Shown: positions 1 through 12,119 of the stretch, piece after piece
Layout of the letters: each line of letters begins with the position of its first letter
How positions within the stretch are numbered: the first letter of the stretch is position 1
Source of the DNA: Lineus longissimus
Taxonomy: Eukaryota > Nemertea > Pilidiophora > Heteronemertea > Lineidae
NCBI RefSeq assembly: GCF_910592395.1
Contig: NC_088313.1
Coordinates: forward strand, 3,908,501 to 3,972,500
Direction of reading: 5' to 3'
DNA: 64,000 nucleotides
Notes under the pieces: generated by a model
Seen by the model: the letters and a program-made list of their open reading frames with translations, nothing else
The model's database searches: none
Told to the model about the DNA's origin: nothing
Position numbers and translations under genes: made by a program

Positions 1-690
1 TGCCTAGCTGCTGCCTATATTTTCCCTTTAAAATTAGCTGAAAAGGCAAGTCTCCATTAATATTTTTGGACTCGGAGGCCAGCTATTTTACGAAGATAAA
101 CCTTTTGAAAAATGGACTATAGAAATAGAGCGCTGAAGAAAAAGATGAAGTTATCTAAACAACAATTTATGTGTATCTATTCTTGTAATTCATACAATGA
201 TTATCTTTTTAACAGCTTTACAAGTGATTTTTAACAGTTACTGGTATTTTAATTCGTTCTGAAATTATATTTTGACACGAACGTCAGCACATCGTACCAA
301 AGAACTAAAAGACTCATGAAAATGGCCACTGAGAATAATTCAAATGCATTCTAGACTCTTTTGTTTTTTCTATTTACACCATCACTACATCAAAACTGTG
401 TACACTTTCGCTGCCTCGATTCCTGGAAAACTATCAAAATGCAGAAAAGGATCTAAGAGTGCCTAGAGTATATTATTAACAAAGATTACTAGAAATACGA
501 GCAGGACCAAAAGGCAAAAATTGCACAAAAACATCAAAATGATGCTGCAACAAGAAATGTGAGACAATGCAAAATGGACAGCAGATTTCGAAATTTGGAA
601 TAGCACCTTCAATAGTCTTTATAGTTGCCTTTTGGTACCAAAAATAAACTTAGACACAGCTTTGCCATCGCAAAATAAACATTATACATA

Positions 691-869
691 CAGCAGAACC
701 TCTCTATTAAGGACACCCTCGGGACTGACAAGTGCTGTCCTTAATAGAAAGGTGTCCTGATTAGAGAGGTCAAATTGAATGGAAATAACCAATTTGGGAC
801 CTAAACTAGTGTCCTTAATAGAGAGGTTGTCCTTATTAGAGCGGTGTCCGCTAGAAGAGGTTCTACAGT
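691..869. mobile_element. MITE, CAGYRGAACCTC family, copy 1
   Basis: A ~180-bp element bounded by inverted ends of the form CAGYRGAACCTC and flanked by TA. It contains repeated blocks such as TAGAGAGGTGTCC and TTAATAGAGAGG. The same sequence recurs near 3.7, 17.5, 56.7 and 60.1 kb. TA flanks and ends beginning CAG are typical of Tc1/mariner-derived non-autonomous elements; the superfamily call is inference. Confidence 0.75.
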
Positions 870-3444
870 ACATGTACAGAGGGCATTTTCTGTTCCTTAG
901 GAAAAAACAGAAACTGCACAAAAAAGCCTTATTAGAAAAATATACATGCCACATTGATTTTTTACAAATTATAGTCTGTTGGGACACCATCCTGGTACAA
1001 GTGCATCAAGATTAGTGCTTAATCCCAAACAGTGAGCCAATATAAGATTTATACATGACATTAGCCTCAAGGATAATTATCACCATGATTAATGTGAAAT
1101 ATTTGGGTAATAAAACTGTCATCAACAGGTGTGCATCTACAAGAACTATATTGAAGAGTGTCAAACACTGGAATTGTAACTTGAAGAGACCAATACCAAA
1201 GTATATACATTTTGATCATTGACTACCACTGTTGACAGAAAAAGAGAGACATCAGTTCGGGTGCTGAACTTCTGCCGTTTGTTTGATTAATAACACATTT
1301 GTACTGTAAGAAAGAAATGCAAAGAAACCAAAACCAGCTGCCACAAAAAAGTTTCTATTTCTGTCAACACACAGTAGCAATGGACAGGTCTGAAGGTGTG
1401 ATGATGCTCTCCATAAAAAGATGATAAAAACACCTTGTTTGGCTTTCAAAAACCTCTCAATGAGGATAGGCACAACAGGCTGGAGCCGGGTGGGTCACAT
1501 TAAGTTACACCAAGTCACCAATAGGACTATTCAGTATTCTATTTACACTCGCGATCAATAGGCTTGGCCTTGAATAATAGGCATTTATATACTTATCTAA
1601 CAACCATTATGGTCAAATTGATTTTTGTCACTGACAGAGTTCAGTGTGTCAACAGAAGCATGGAAATATGATACAAGCAATGACACAAATGTTTCAACAA
1701 GTTTTATATACATTGTTTTGTTTTAATTCACACGGTAATCTAACAGTAACACACTTAAGCTGAATAAATTTATGTGTAAAGTATAATGATTACGATATTT
1801 TTGCTTGAACCATTTTTACTATTTGAGAATAGTATGGCCTTCACAAATACATCGCTAAGCTACACGTATATACAATGCTGATTATATCATTACATCGGAG
1901 GCAAGTGAAAGAAGATTATTATAGAAATTCGCCCTTTAAATGTAAGAAGAAGCCAGTTTCGTGCCCGAGTTTATATAACGTTGAAGAAGTTCAACAAAGA
2001 AAATACCTGATTTGATGGCACATTCTGGTTATAGTAGCTGCCTTGAGTCAAAGTTAAACAAATCAACTTTGACTTGGAATTCTTAATCATGTCAGCAGTC
2101 AGTCACTCAAGCAAGGATCACCCCAGGATAACTCGGAAAAGAGGGATGCTTGCCAGACTGGTCAGTTCCTGAGAAGGAAGTAGAACTTATTTACATTTCT
2201 ACACACCGACGTGTTACAGAAGATGTACTTGTAGTAGTGCAGTAAATGAATAGACCCAACAAAAATTTGGACACAATCAACTACACTTACACTTCTCATT
2301 CAACAAATTTCTCGAAACACCACAGCAAGCTGAGATTAGGCCTATCATCACCTCACAAGTGACAGGTTGTCATTCACACTAAAAACTCAAGTTCTATGTC
2401 TTCCGACAGGACATTTTAAAAGCTGTTGTCCGTTGTTTTTTTATGTCTATGCCAAGCAACTAAAGGATCCCAGACAGGTCTAGAGCAGACCACAATAGGC
2501 TCGCAATGCTATCATGTCTAGACAAATGCTTTGGATCTCAACTGATAACCTTATCGAGAGACATGATGCAGGGACCCAAGTGATAAGTAGGCCTAACTGA
2601 CCGAGACTGCCCCCACTCTTGACAGAACTAAGAGAGTTCAAATTTTCAGAGAAATAATGAAAACAATGGATGAGTAAATTATGATAGTTTTAACAAGGTG
2701 ATGTCATTTGTGTCCAACTATCTCCCCGTTCAGCCGATAAGGCAGAAGATCACTGTGACATGCTCTTGTTTTGCTTTGTAGTAAATGTCAGAGTTCAATG
2801 AAATGTTCTCATTTGACAAAATTCTAATTGATTTTTGTTTCATAATGTCTGAAGTCAAGGTATGACAGGTCCAATGATTTCTGGGGCAGGTCATGGCATA
2901 AAATTGAATTCCTTATTGATACGTTTTATAACATGGAACTTATTTATGTCACTGCATTCCCATTGCTCTTGAAAGGCCTCTTCTGACAGAAGATAGACTG
3001 GGCCTTGAAATAAAAGATAAAGAGGATATTCAACTGTGAATCATGAAAGCCAAAATGAGAAGAGTACGCATAGGTCACGAAAGAAAAGACCTGCTGCGTG
3101 ACCTTGTACAATTTCTTCTTTTACACTCAGATCTACACCTATTAAAAATGGCCTAGATCTTTTTATGATAATTGGATGTGTTCCAACCATGATCCAAAGA
3201 TCCAAAAAGAGACATGAAAGGCTTCCATGTCTTCAAGGCCATAGTGAATTTGTAGGGCTTGCACTAGACTTTCTTGATCAGGTTTTGGTAATATCTAACT
3301 GCGCTCGCCTACATGTAAATTAAATCCACGCGAGACCTGATTGACCGAGATTGTGGGCTTTCTCGCATTTTTGACACTATTTGTTTTTTTTCAGGTCAAA
3401 ATCGTGGACAAACACACATTTTTGGTGTGATTTTTTGACAGGAG

Positions 3445-3468
3445 CCCCCCCCCCCCCCCCCCCCCCCC
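3445..3468. repeat. C24 mononucleotide run
   Basis: Twenty-four consecutive C residues. It is the longest of about ten G/C runs of 12 or more bases scattered through the window. Confidence 0.95.
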
Positions 3469-3740
3469 GCAACTTATGAATATTCTTGCAATGACCTTTA
3501 AATTGGTTCATAAACAATGAGGCTCATTCCAGAAATATTTACCTCAATGTAGCAGAGGCAGATAAAAAGATTAACCTTGACCTGGATAGCTGCGTAAGCA
3601 TTGTTCAATCAATAAATGTGGCGGCATTGACGTCACTTGCTGAGCAGAGGAACATCAACAACATGACCTAACTGTTCTTGTAGATGTCTAGGAAGCTATG
3701 ACTGTACACAGATCAGCCACCTAACATAAGTATGGAACTA

Positions 3741-3919
3741 CAGCAGAACCTCCCTATTAAGGACACCCTCGGGACTGACAAGTGCTGTTCTCAATAGAGA
3801 GGTATCCTGATGAGAGAGGTCATTTTCAATGGAAACAATCAATTTGGGACCAAAACTAGTGTCCTTTTAGAGAGGTTGTCCTGAATAGAGAGGTGTCCGC
3901 TAAGGGAGGTTCCACTGTA
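3741..3919. mobile_element. MITE, CAGYRGAACCTC family, copy 2
   Basis: Same element as at 691-869, with ends CAGCAGAACCTC and GAGGTTCCACTG flanked by TA on both sides, which supports a TA target duplication. Confidence 0.75.
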
Positions 3920-4696
3920 TACTGGTTTACACATGGCATGGGAAACAATGGTCCGTCACTTGCAAGGGATTGAACAGAGGAAAATAGCGTTTGAGCAGGA
4001 CACCTTGCCTTTTCTCTCTTGACCTGCCAATGCATTTCTTTGAAGCAGGTCATTTTTGTCTGTGCCCTTTTTCCTGCCTTTGAGATTTCCAGCTAAAACA
4101 CTGGAAAGCTTATATTAATTGATAATGAGCAGGGAAATGTGTAGGGCCTACGAAAGGCATTTTATAAAGAATCCTTCTCAACTAAAGTCAGTAAAAGCAC
4201 GAAATTAAAACCAAGAAAGATAAAATTAGTCTTGGAATTGGTTGTCATGAAGAGAAATGCCACAACTTTTCACAAAAAGCAATGATGGAATCTTTCCATT
4301 TTTGGCTAATTCATGGTAGCAAAAATAGAAGGTTAATGGTTTATAAGGTCCCTGAACTACAATTCTCATATTTGCTCTGTCAACATTTTGCTTAAAAAAA
4401 GCATGTTAGTATGATATTACATGTTAGATGAAAAAAGCATATTCACAGCAGATTAGACAATACAAGTCATTGAATGTGAATGAATCTATGTAACGACATG
4501 TCTATCGGGTATAGCAATCGACGAGACCATTACGAAATTTAGTTTGCACCATTTTCATGTGCTACAGCACAATTAAATACTTCATGTCATGAAAGTTAGC
4601 ACTGATTTCAATCTAAATTCCCTCGAGAATAAAAATGATTGACTTCACATCACCTGATTTCAAAGTTCACCAATAGTATTATTAACATCAATGTTT

Positions 4697-6478
4697 TTAA
4701 AACCCTGCAGGAGCAAAAGCATTCAAATCTCTCTTCTTGACTTTCTTCTTAACAGGAGCGGGCCTGGCTTCACCAGGCTTTCGTGGCACTGGGGCTGGTC
4801 GTAAGCCAATGAGACCGCCAAACCAGCTAGTAGAACCACCAGAACAACTCTCACCAGATTGCGTGAAGCTACCGCTGTCTGAAAACTCCCCACTCGTTCG
4901 ATCCAACTTTTTGAAAGTGTCCTCCAAGTCTTGCGTCAAGGACGACTGACGCCTAGCAGTAACCTCAGCAAAATCTTCAGCAATCGGCAGACTAACTGTT
5001 GGTTGAATGTGAATGGTAGCAACCACTTCAGTTAGCTTAGGTTTTTCCCACTCAACAGGAGCTTGTACAGCCTCTGGAATGCAAGGGGTATCTTTCTGAT
5101 CCCCTATGAGAGCCGAGGGCATAATCTCTGGCGGTGGTGGAGCAACTGGAATAGCTGGTTGCCTTGGTGGGCTACCAGCATGTCCACCAAGTACTGGTAT
5201 TTCAATCTTTGATGATTTTACCGCTGGATCGTGGACTCCGAAGTGGCTCAACTCTTGTTGTTTCTTCTTGGTCTGCGGACCATACAACAAGGTTTTCATA
5301 ACTTGATGAACTCGTTCACTGCTAATTGGTTTAACCATCCCCTGCAGGTCTGGTGACGACCGCACGGCAGGCATACAAGAACCACGCCTATATTCTAAAT
5401 GTTTCATACGTCGCAGTTTGACTTGCGACATGATGGCAGCCTCCTGTTTCATCAATTCGATGACACGGAGTGGGGTATCAGGTACATCACCTTCGTCTTT
5501 CGACACGGCGGGAACTGTTGTAGGCTCATCCTGTTCTGTTAAATCCTCCATGACTATGTTGACAGGAGCTGAAGCACGACGACGATGACCACGACCTTGG
5601 AGGTAAACCTGGGCATTTTTATCAATGTCCAACTCGACATTCTTCTTTGGAGATCCTGACAAATCAGGTTGGTACATGTGGCGTGGGTGGAGGAGTTCTG
5701 GGACTGAAAAATTAACAGATAGCCGATCAGCTGACTTGATCTACAAATGATCCATTCAAGTCATTGCGGGCCAGCAACTTTGATAATGGTCACATGCGTG
5801 TGCCACAACATGCCAGGCATTCACAGTTGCCATATTTATGGGGAGTGATCACATTCAGAACATATCAATCCCCTGAAATCATCCCTTAAGAGAGCCAGCC
5901 TGTTTTCACTCCCCACGAAAAGAGACTATCCTTTGCCTTCATATTTTCTATATCAGGAAAGTGATTCATCTGGTATAATAGATACACATTTCTAGTCTAC
6001 GTCAATGGCAATGCAAAAAAAAGCATTTTGCTAAATATTTTGGAGTGTACGAAACAGTAACCTCAACTTCTTTGAGGCACAATGGCATGTAAAATGTAAC
6101 CAACGTGTCCTCTGCCCTGGCAGAGATCCTGGTTCTTTATTCTTTATTCAACTTACCTTGATCGCCATTGTCAACTTCATCACTGTCTTCAGAGCTTGAA
6201 TCATTCGATTCCCGTTCTTCTCCTTCCTTCGAGACAGACTCCTGGAAATTCAAGCTTCCACTGCTGCTTTTAAGTGATAGGGGTTCCCGGTGTTCAAATT
6301 GCAGGTTTCCAACAAGTGGTAAGATTTTATTGCTCAGCTGAACGTCACAACATTTTTGGTCGCTATAAGGCAAGTCTGCTTTGGCATGATAAATTTTCTT
6401 GGAGGGTTTGATGAATTGGTCATGGGTGTATGTTTTGATGAAGTTGGCCGCAGCCGCAGAGGTTCCTGTGGTGGACAT
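4697..6478 (-). CDS. Uncharacterised Ser-rich protein, 442 aa, two coding exons
   Basis: I do not recognise this protein. Two coding exons join in phase: 6478-6157, ending at a GTAAGT donor, and 5703-4697, opening after a TTTTTCAG acceptor (phase 1). Joined length is 1329 nt. The start lies 6 nt inside an exon with its own acceptor (AATTTCAG at about 6485-6491), so a 5' UTR exon probably lies upstream. The product has no signal peptide or membrane segment and looks largely disordered. It has an acidic Ser stretch near residues 90-105 (SSSEDSDEVD), a basic RGHRRRASAP motif that resembles a kinase or 14-3-3 site, and a more ordered, possibly helical part near residues 185-250 (TPLRVIELMKQEAAIMSQVK). 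Proline-rich linkers and a basic C-terminal tail (KKKVKKRDLNAF) follow. An intracellular regulatory or scaffold phosphoprotein is plausible but is only inferred. It lies head to head with the ARL10-like gene. Confidence 0.8.
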
Positions 6479-6573
6479 TTTTACCTGAAATTATAATTGA
6501 TATGAATTAAGATTGGTAAGCTCAGCTCTAGAATATTCTAAACACATCCATGTAAGGTAAGCTGATACAATTA

Positions 6574-7018
6574 TAACCCTAGTCATGTCAGTGTGCCGCC
6601 ATCTTTGTTCCTCTATACAAACAAAGTCAAACATGGGGCCTGACCGGGGGGGGGGATTGTCCATTATTAGAATTTTTGTGGTCGGACTTTTAGCTTTACT
6701 ATATCCCCCCTCTCCCACCCACCAACTACTCGCCATTAATCATTGACATTGTGTGCTAGCCAACTGCTTCTTCGGTCAACTGTCATGATGGCATCATCCT
6801 AACTATATCCCCCCCCCCCCCCCCGAGTCTTCTCGCTCACCAGCCCTATTAACGAAGAGCTCCCTATCAAGGCCTGAGCCTTCCTCATATTAACCCTAGT
6901 CATGTCAGTGTGCCGCCATCTTTGTTCCTCTATACAAACAAAGTCAAACATGGGGCCTGACCGGGGGGGGGGGGATTGTCCATTATTAGAATTTTTGTGG
7001 TCGGACTTTTAGCTTTAT
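6574..7018. repeat. Direct repeat pair upstream of the 442-aa gene
   Basis: About 125 bp at 6574-6698 recurs almost exactly at 6891-7018; the copies differ mainly in the length of an internal G run. Between them is a 16-base C run (6809-6824). The near identity suggests a recent local duplication in the presumed 5' region. Confidence 0.85.
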
Positions 7019-7558
7019 AAAATTCTTACGTTCCCTTCACAGAAATGTGATGAATTTTGCAGGTGTCCTTAAAACAGACCAGATGATCTTCTGCTATCCG
7101 TATATGGTCCAATATGGATTGTCATGACAAGCAATACAAGGACAAGGCTTCACAAGGACAAGAAAAAAAATCGAAAATCGGTTCTCACCTTCAAGTTTAT
7201 TTTCCTTTGGGCTGGATGAAAATCGGATTCCCTTTAAACACTCATCTTAACAATCTTCACTAAGTACTCTACGACTTGGTGCAGCTCTCAGCCGCAAATA
7301 CAATTAAATAAAGCCTCATATTCCGCTTTTGACGAACTCCACAACCATGACAAAGAGATCCACATTGGCAAATGAAGTGATGAAATCAGCCAGGTGTATT
7401 TTCAGGAACTCCAAAATTACTAAAACCTCACGCAATTATTAAGGTTATATTTGGATGTTAACTTATAACTTGAAAAGTTTAGCTGCGCGAGACTTTTAGT
7501 TTGTATGCTCGGATTGGTCAAATAGGAATTATTTTGTCACATGATCAAAATAGTCAAA
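7019..7558. promoter_or_regulatory. Probable shared promoter interval of two divergent genes
   Basis: About 540 bp lies between the duplicated block upstream of the 442-aa gene (-) and the ARL10-like start codon (+). It contains no coding signal. The head-to-head arrangement suggests shared promoter sequence, but no TATA box or clear initiator was identified. This is inference from layout. Confidence 0.35.
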
Positions 7559-9422
7559 ATGGCAGCATCCAGCTGGAGAGAAGCCAGTTCTTGGCAAAAA
7601 TCGGGGATTATTTTGGTGGGAGGGGCAGCCGTTGCTGCATTGGCATGGTGTTCTTACAAAAGATACACCTCAAACGCATACCAAGATCTACCTGTTGATG
7701 AAGGTTTCGATGAAAACAGCAAAGTTAGTGGTTGTCAGTGTCAATGTCATCTCTCGTACAACTACCAGCACAGTGTCATGTGTTTTGTGTATCGTGCCTG
7801 TGCATACTCAAGTGCACGCATGTTTGTCGTGTATCCTAGGGCTAATGACTTGCGACATGACATGCAGTGCTTTTTTCAAACTTTCTAAATGCATATAGTA
7901 TAGTACACAGCACATATGCATGGCCAAAATAAAATAAAAGTTTTAAGTAAAGACATGGTCTTGAAGGTACTGTTCTGTTCATCAACGGATCATTCATTGT
8001 TTTCATCATTATCTTCAAAGATTTTAAATGTCTTTCAGCTCGTGGATGATCTTCCCGAAAAACGTCTTCTTGTACTTGGCCTGGACAATGTTGGAAAGTC
8101 AAGCTTCTTGTCCTGCATGGGAGGAAAGGATCTCACTGCTAAACCCAATCCAACCGAGGGCTTCAATGTTGTCTGTGTCCAAACTGAAAAGATATCTTTT
8201 AATACATGGGAGAGTAAGTTTGAGGCCTCATAGGCTGTAACATGTAGAAATTACAGTGATACACACTGCGCACACTAGAGAAAAAATGACAAACCTGATT
8301 ATATTTATTATGCGGAAGTAGAGAAGACAAGAAAAAAGAACTAAGTTAGGAGTCCAAATATTATGTTGACTTCTTGTGATCTATAAAAACTGCATCTCAA
8401 TTCTAATGTATATTCACAATTGCAATCTGGGAAAACCAATTGGTGTGTTTTCTCAGTCTGGAGTCCAAAACCTGAATTATTGCAGAGTCGCATTAGATTT
8501 ACCAAGAAAACTTGAAATTAACATTAACAACATCAATAACATTCTAATTAATTGATACTAATTATATTGTTATTTTGAAACTGACCTAGTGGTTCTTTGC
8601 TCTTTTCAGTTGGAGGATCCGAAAAGGTGCGACAGTACTGGACCAACTTTGTTGACGACACTGATGTGCTTGTATTTATAGTAGACTCGAGTGATCGAGA
8701 CCGCTTGGAAGAGGCTGCTGGTGAACTTATGAATCTTCTTAGCGATAAACGTCTCCATCATGTTCCAGCTGTTATTCTAGCTAATAAACAGGTGGGTTTC
8801 TTCAGATAGTTAACATCTACTGACTAAAACATGAAAACAACAACACGTCCCTAACATACAGCCTGGTCTCCAGCTTCTCATTCATCAGCCTAGAGAATCA
8901 GTTCCCAAGAATCTTATCGCCATCTTGTGTATTTGAAGACAGGCCTTCCAACTTACCAAGCAGCCTACCCTGGATAGTGTCTGGCATCTTGAGGAAATCG
9001 GGGGTTAACGTTTGCTTCCAGGGCCAGAGAAGTGAACTTTAACCCCCGATTTCCTCAGGATGAGTGCCTGGTCTACCTGGTAGAGTTCTGGGAAAATGTG
9101 TGAATCACAAGAAAAACAGCCAGAATGTGTGCTCATTTGGGACATTTGTGAGATATGTCTTGAAGTGACATTAATTACCTTATGATCAGATCATACATGT
9201 ACATTAGAATAGTCTGTATCCTAGTTAAACTCATTTAATTCGTACTTTCAGGACATTCCAGATGCACTTAGTCCAACTCAGGTTTTGGAGGGATTATGCC
9301 TAAGCGAGGCAACAATAAAAAAACACAAGATTCATGTTGTCGGAACACAAGTCCCGTGGGATGGAAAGAAAAAAGGCGTAAAAGAGGCTGAACATTTTAT
9401 ATTCAATGCAATTCATAGATAG
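7559..9422 (+). CDS. ARL10: ARL10-like membrane-anchored ARF-family GTPase, 230 aa
   Basis: Four exons join in phase: 7559-7723, 8039-8213, 8610-8791, 9252-9422 (693 nt). The ATG at 7559 has a strong context (AAAATGG); an in-frame ATG at 7541 would add six residues. Residues 15-33 form a hydrophobic N-terminal anchor, as in ARL10, rather than the myristoylated helix of classical ARFs. G1 is GLDNVGKS (69-76) and G4 is NKQD (173-176). The G3 region reads WEIGGSE (112-118): the usual Asp is Glu, and the Gln needed for GTP hydrolysis is Ser. As I recall it, vertebrate ARL10 shares this oddity, which strengthens the match and suggests low intrinsic GTPase activity. The family is poorly studied; membrane-linked signalling or organelle roles are inferred. 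Intron 3 carries a foldback repeat. Confidence 0.92.
8965..9084. repeat. Foldback repeat in ARL10-like intron 3
   Basis: A 19-bp sequence at 8990-9008 (TGAGGAAATCGGGGGTTAA) is the exact reverse complement of 9039-9057. Weaker pairing continues outward around CTGG motifs. It is probably a small inverted-repeat MITE. Confidence 0.7.
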
Positions 9423-12119
9423 AGACATACATGTACATGTATCATGAAGTGAAAAGTTACTCGGTGACTATTGCGATTATTTCGTGATCAAAGTTTGTGT
9501 TTGGCTCAAGAATTCAGGGCCCACAGGTTGAATCCCAGAGTGAGTGCTAAAAAGAAATTATTTATTCAGGAGAGACTTGATGGCCCATGCTATCATATAT
9601 TATCATTTTGTATCTTTTGACCATGTTTTGGGGACAAGTTTTGTACGTCAGAAAGAATTCGTTCCAAGAAAAGGAATGATTGTTTCATTCCAAAAAGGAA
9701 TGATAATTTCATTCCAACAAATTTAATTTGGTACCGGTTGGATAAAAACAACTACTGAATAGGAGAGACGCATAATAGTTATAAATATCTTTCAAGATTT
9801 TAGACAGCTTCTTGTTTTGTAGAGAAATCGGTACAGCGATTCACAAATTATATATATTGATAAACGTATCATATGCATTGTTGGTCGTCCACTTGGTTCG
9901 TCGCCATTTCAATCCATTCAAAACTTCACTCGGACCATGACCACTTGCAAAATAGCTGAGTTGACAGAATAGAAACTTGACCACACAAAATCTGTACGTG
10001 TGTTTGGCGCCAAAACTCGTCATTCATGACGTTGCACAGTCCACAGGCAGTCGGTTGCATGGGCAACCTATCCTGCTAAAATCATTACTTTCATAAGCGG
10101 TCGTGGTCAGAGTGAAGTTTTGAATGATTAAAACGACAGGACAGGATATGGTAAAGATTTATTTGAGAATTTGATTTTAAATTTCGAGAGAAGCTATTGA
10201 AATCGGAGCGATATAAAAAGTCTCTCGACATCTTTAACTGTGCTAGAAGCATATTCAGTTTATTTAATTTCTCACGCTATGACTTTGCATGTGGAGGAAA
10301 AACTGATTTCAGGCTCCCGAATCTTGAATCTGAAGTCTTGAATCCAAGGTTTTGAAATCTGATCAAAATCAAATGTGCAGGTGCGGATCCGGGAGTCAGA
10401 AAGAGGAGCATTTCTCATTAAAATTTCTGATGCAAAGTTTCCTGGTCAAATGCAGATTTTATGAATTATGGAGGGGGGGGGGGGGTGACTCTACACCTGA
10501 TGTGAGTGCTGGTGGTTGATTTTCGAACTTTTCCTGTTTATCATTTTCATTCATAATTTATTTCATGTATCAAAATTTATGTTTAACAAGTTAAATATCA
10601 CAACATATCCTCCTCTGTATAATTACGGGCGGTTCAAATCAAAAGTCACTCAAATCATAATAGTAATGATGATAATAATAATTCATATCATTTACTGTAT
10701 GTGAAAAATGTGTCAAAAAGAATTGTAATCAAACATTAGCCAATTCTGTATAATTTACAAATTGTGTATTTGCTATAAAACTGCCCACCTTGGAAATTCT
10801 GATTGCATAATTGTTTAAACTGCACTTTAACTGTTACTTATGGGTGCAGAGAAGCGATGTAAGGTTAGTGGTCTTGCACAAGGACACAATGAGGTGTAAC
10901 AGTGGCGTTCCTTCTGAAAGTTGAACCCACAACATCCAGATTATGAGCCTGGGGCTTTATTCAAAACCACTATGCCACTGATCTCCTATTGGCATTAGTA
11001 CATTGAAAGATGATTATTAATGCTTGGGTCCTTATCAATAATAATATAATAATATTCAGTAAAACTAATTGCCACCACACTGTCGGATTTTATCAGAATA
11101 TATTGTAATGTGTTTTACATGTAGATCTGATGTGAGTAAGATAGTTGGTGTTTCTAAATCACGTTATTGTACCATATCATATTTAGTTGTTTACCTTCTC
11201 TATCACTTGCTTATTGACAATCAGATATCTTCTAGCCGAAGATCAAGATTTAAAAAAATAACAAATGGGGGGGGGGGGTGGAGATATTTTAAAAAGTGCA
11301 CATTGGTGTGAAATTGTACCTAGTGCTTCGCTTTCTAGTACATTCAGTGCTTAACTTTACCAAAAACCCATTGCTTCATGTAATGAAGTGATGGGTTTTG
11401 GACTTTGCTGAAAAGAAGTGCTTTATTTCAACTGGAGTTTGTTTCTTGATGGCAAAGCTAACATAAAGTTATGGACATTTATTTGCCGTCATGTTTGTAG
11501 TGTTTTTTGTTCACTTTAAGTTCAAATTATGTATTGTTATTGTGCACAAAATCTATTTCCTCTTGCAGAGTTCAATTTTAGACCATCCTCCTACAACAGG
11601 TCTTGTACATGTATCTTTCCTAAGTTATTCTCTTCTCCTTCTCTGTTCAAAATACTTGAGCTAATCAATACCATTACACTCTTCAACATTTGAATGACAC
11701 TGTAGCCTTACAGTTTTGTCCAGTTGGCTATAGCATGTCAGGTCAATAAGAGAACTGTTCCTTCTCTGGTTGGTACAGAATTTGATGTAGGAACAAAGGG
11801 TATAGAATTTTGTAGCGATTCGATCTACCTGCACATTCCTCAATCATAATGAATTTTGTATATTTTGTGCTACCAAAATATAATGTCAAAATCGAAAAAA
11901 TGTCTTCTTCTTCTGTTTGGGATACCCCAAGCCTTTGATGTGTATTGACCTGCTATTTTTTTAAGTGGGGGCAAAGGGAAAATTGAGACAGTCCAGCTAT
12001 TGCAAGAAACCAAGACTTCACATTCACAAGTGTCCAGGATGTGTGCCGTCACCACTAAATCTTGGCTCATGCCCTAGAAGGGTCGGACCCCTCTCATCGA
12101 TCTGACCAGGCACTGTTAC
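9423..12119. other. AT-rich intergenic stretch
   Basis: The start of this stretch is probably the 3' UTR of the ARL10-like gene. The rest has no convincing coding signal: the open frames are short, without splice context or recognisable motifs. It includes a 13-base G run (10473-10485), a shorter one near 11269, and a tRNA-derived SINE at 10841-10990. Confidence 0.6.
10841..10990 (-). mobile_element. tRNA-derived SINE
   Basis: Read on the minus strand it has an A-box-like TGGCATAGTGG followed about 50 nt later by a B-box-like GGGTTCAACTT. Then comes the conserved tract CATTGTGTCCTTGTGCAAG seen in many metazoan SINEs. No poly-A tail or target duplication was fixed. Confidence 0.7.

Larger units (their letters stand above)
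1..4696. other. Repeat-rich stretch without a recognisable gene
   Basis: No open frame here is flanked by splice sites or resembles a known protein. The stretch holds two copies of the CAGYRGAACCTC inverted-repeat element (691-869 and 3741-3919), a 24-base C run (3445-3468), and at its very start a piece of a dispersed repeat also found near 29.2 and 36.4 kb. The part nearest 4696 could be the 3' UTR of the minus-strand gene that ends there, but no polyadenylation site could be fixed. Confidence 0.6.
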
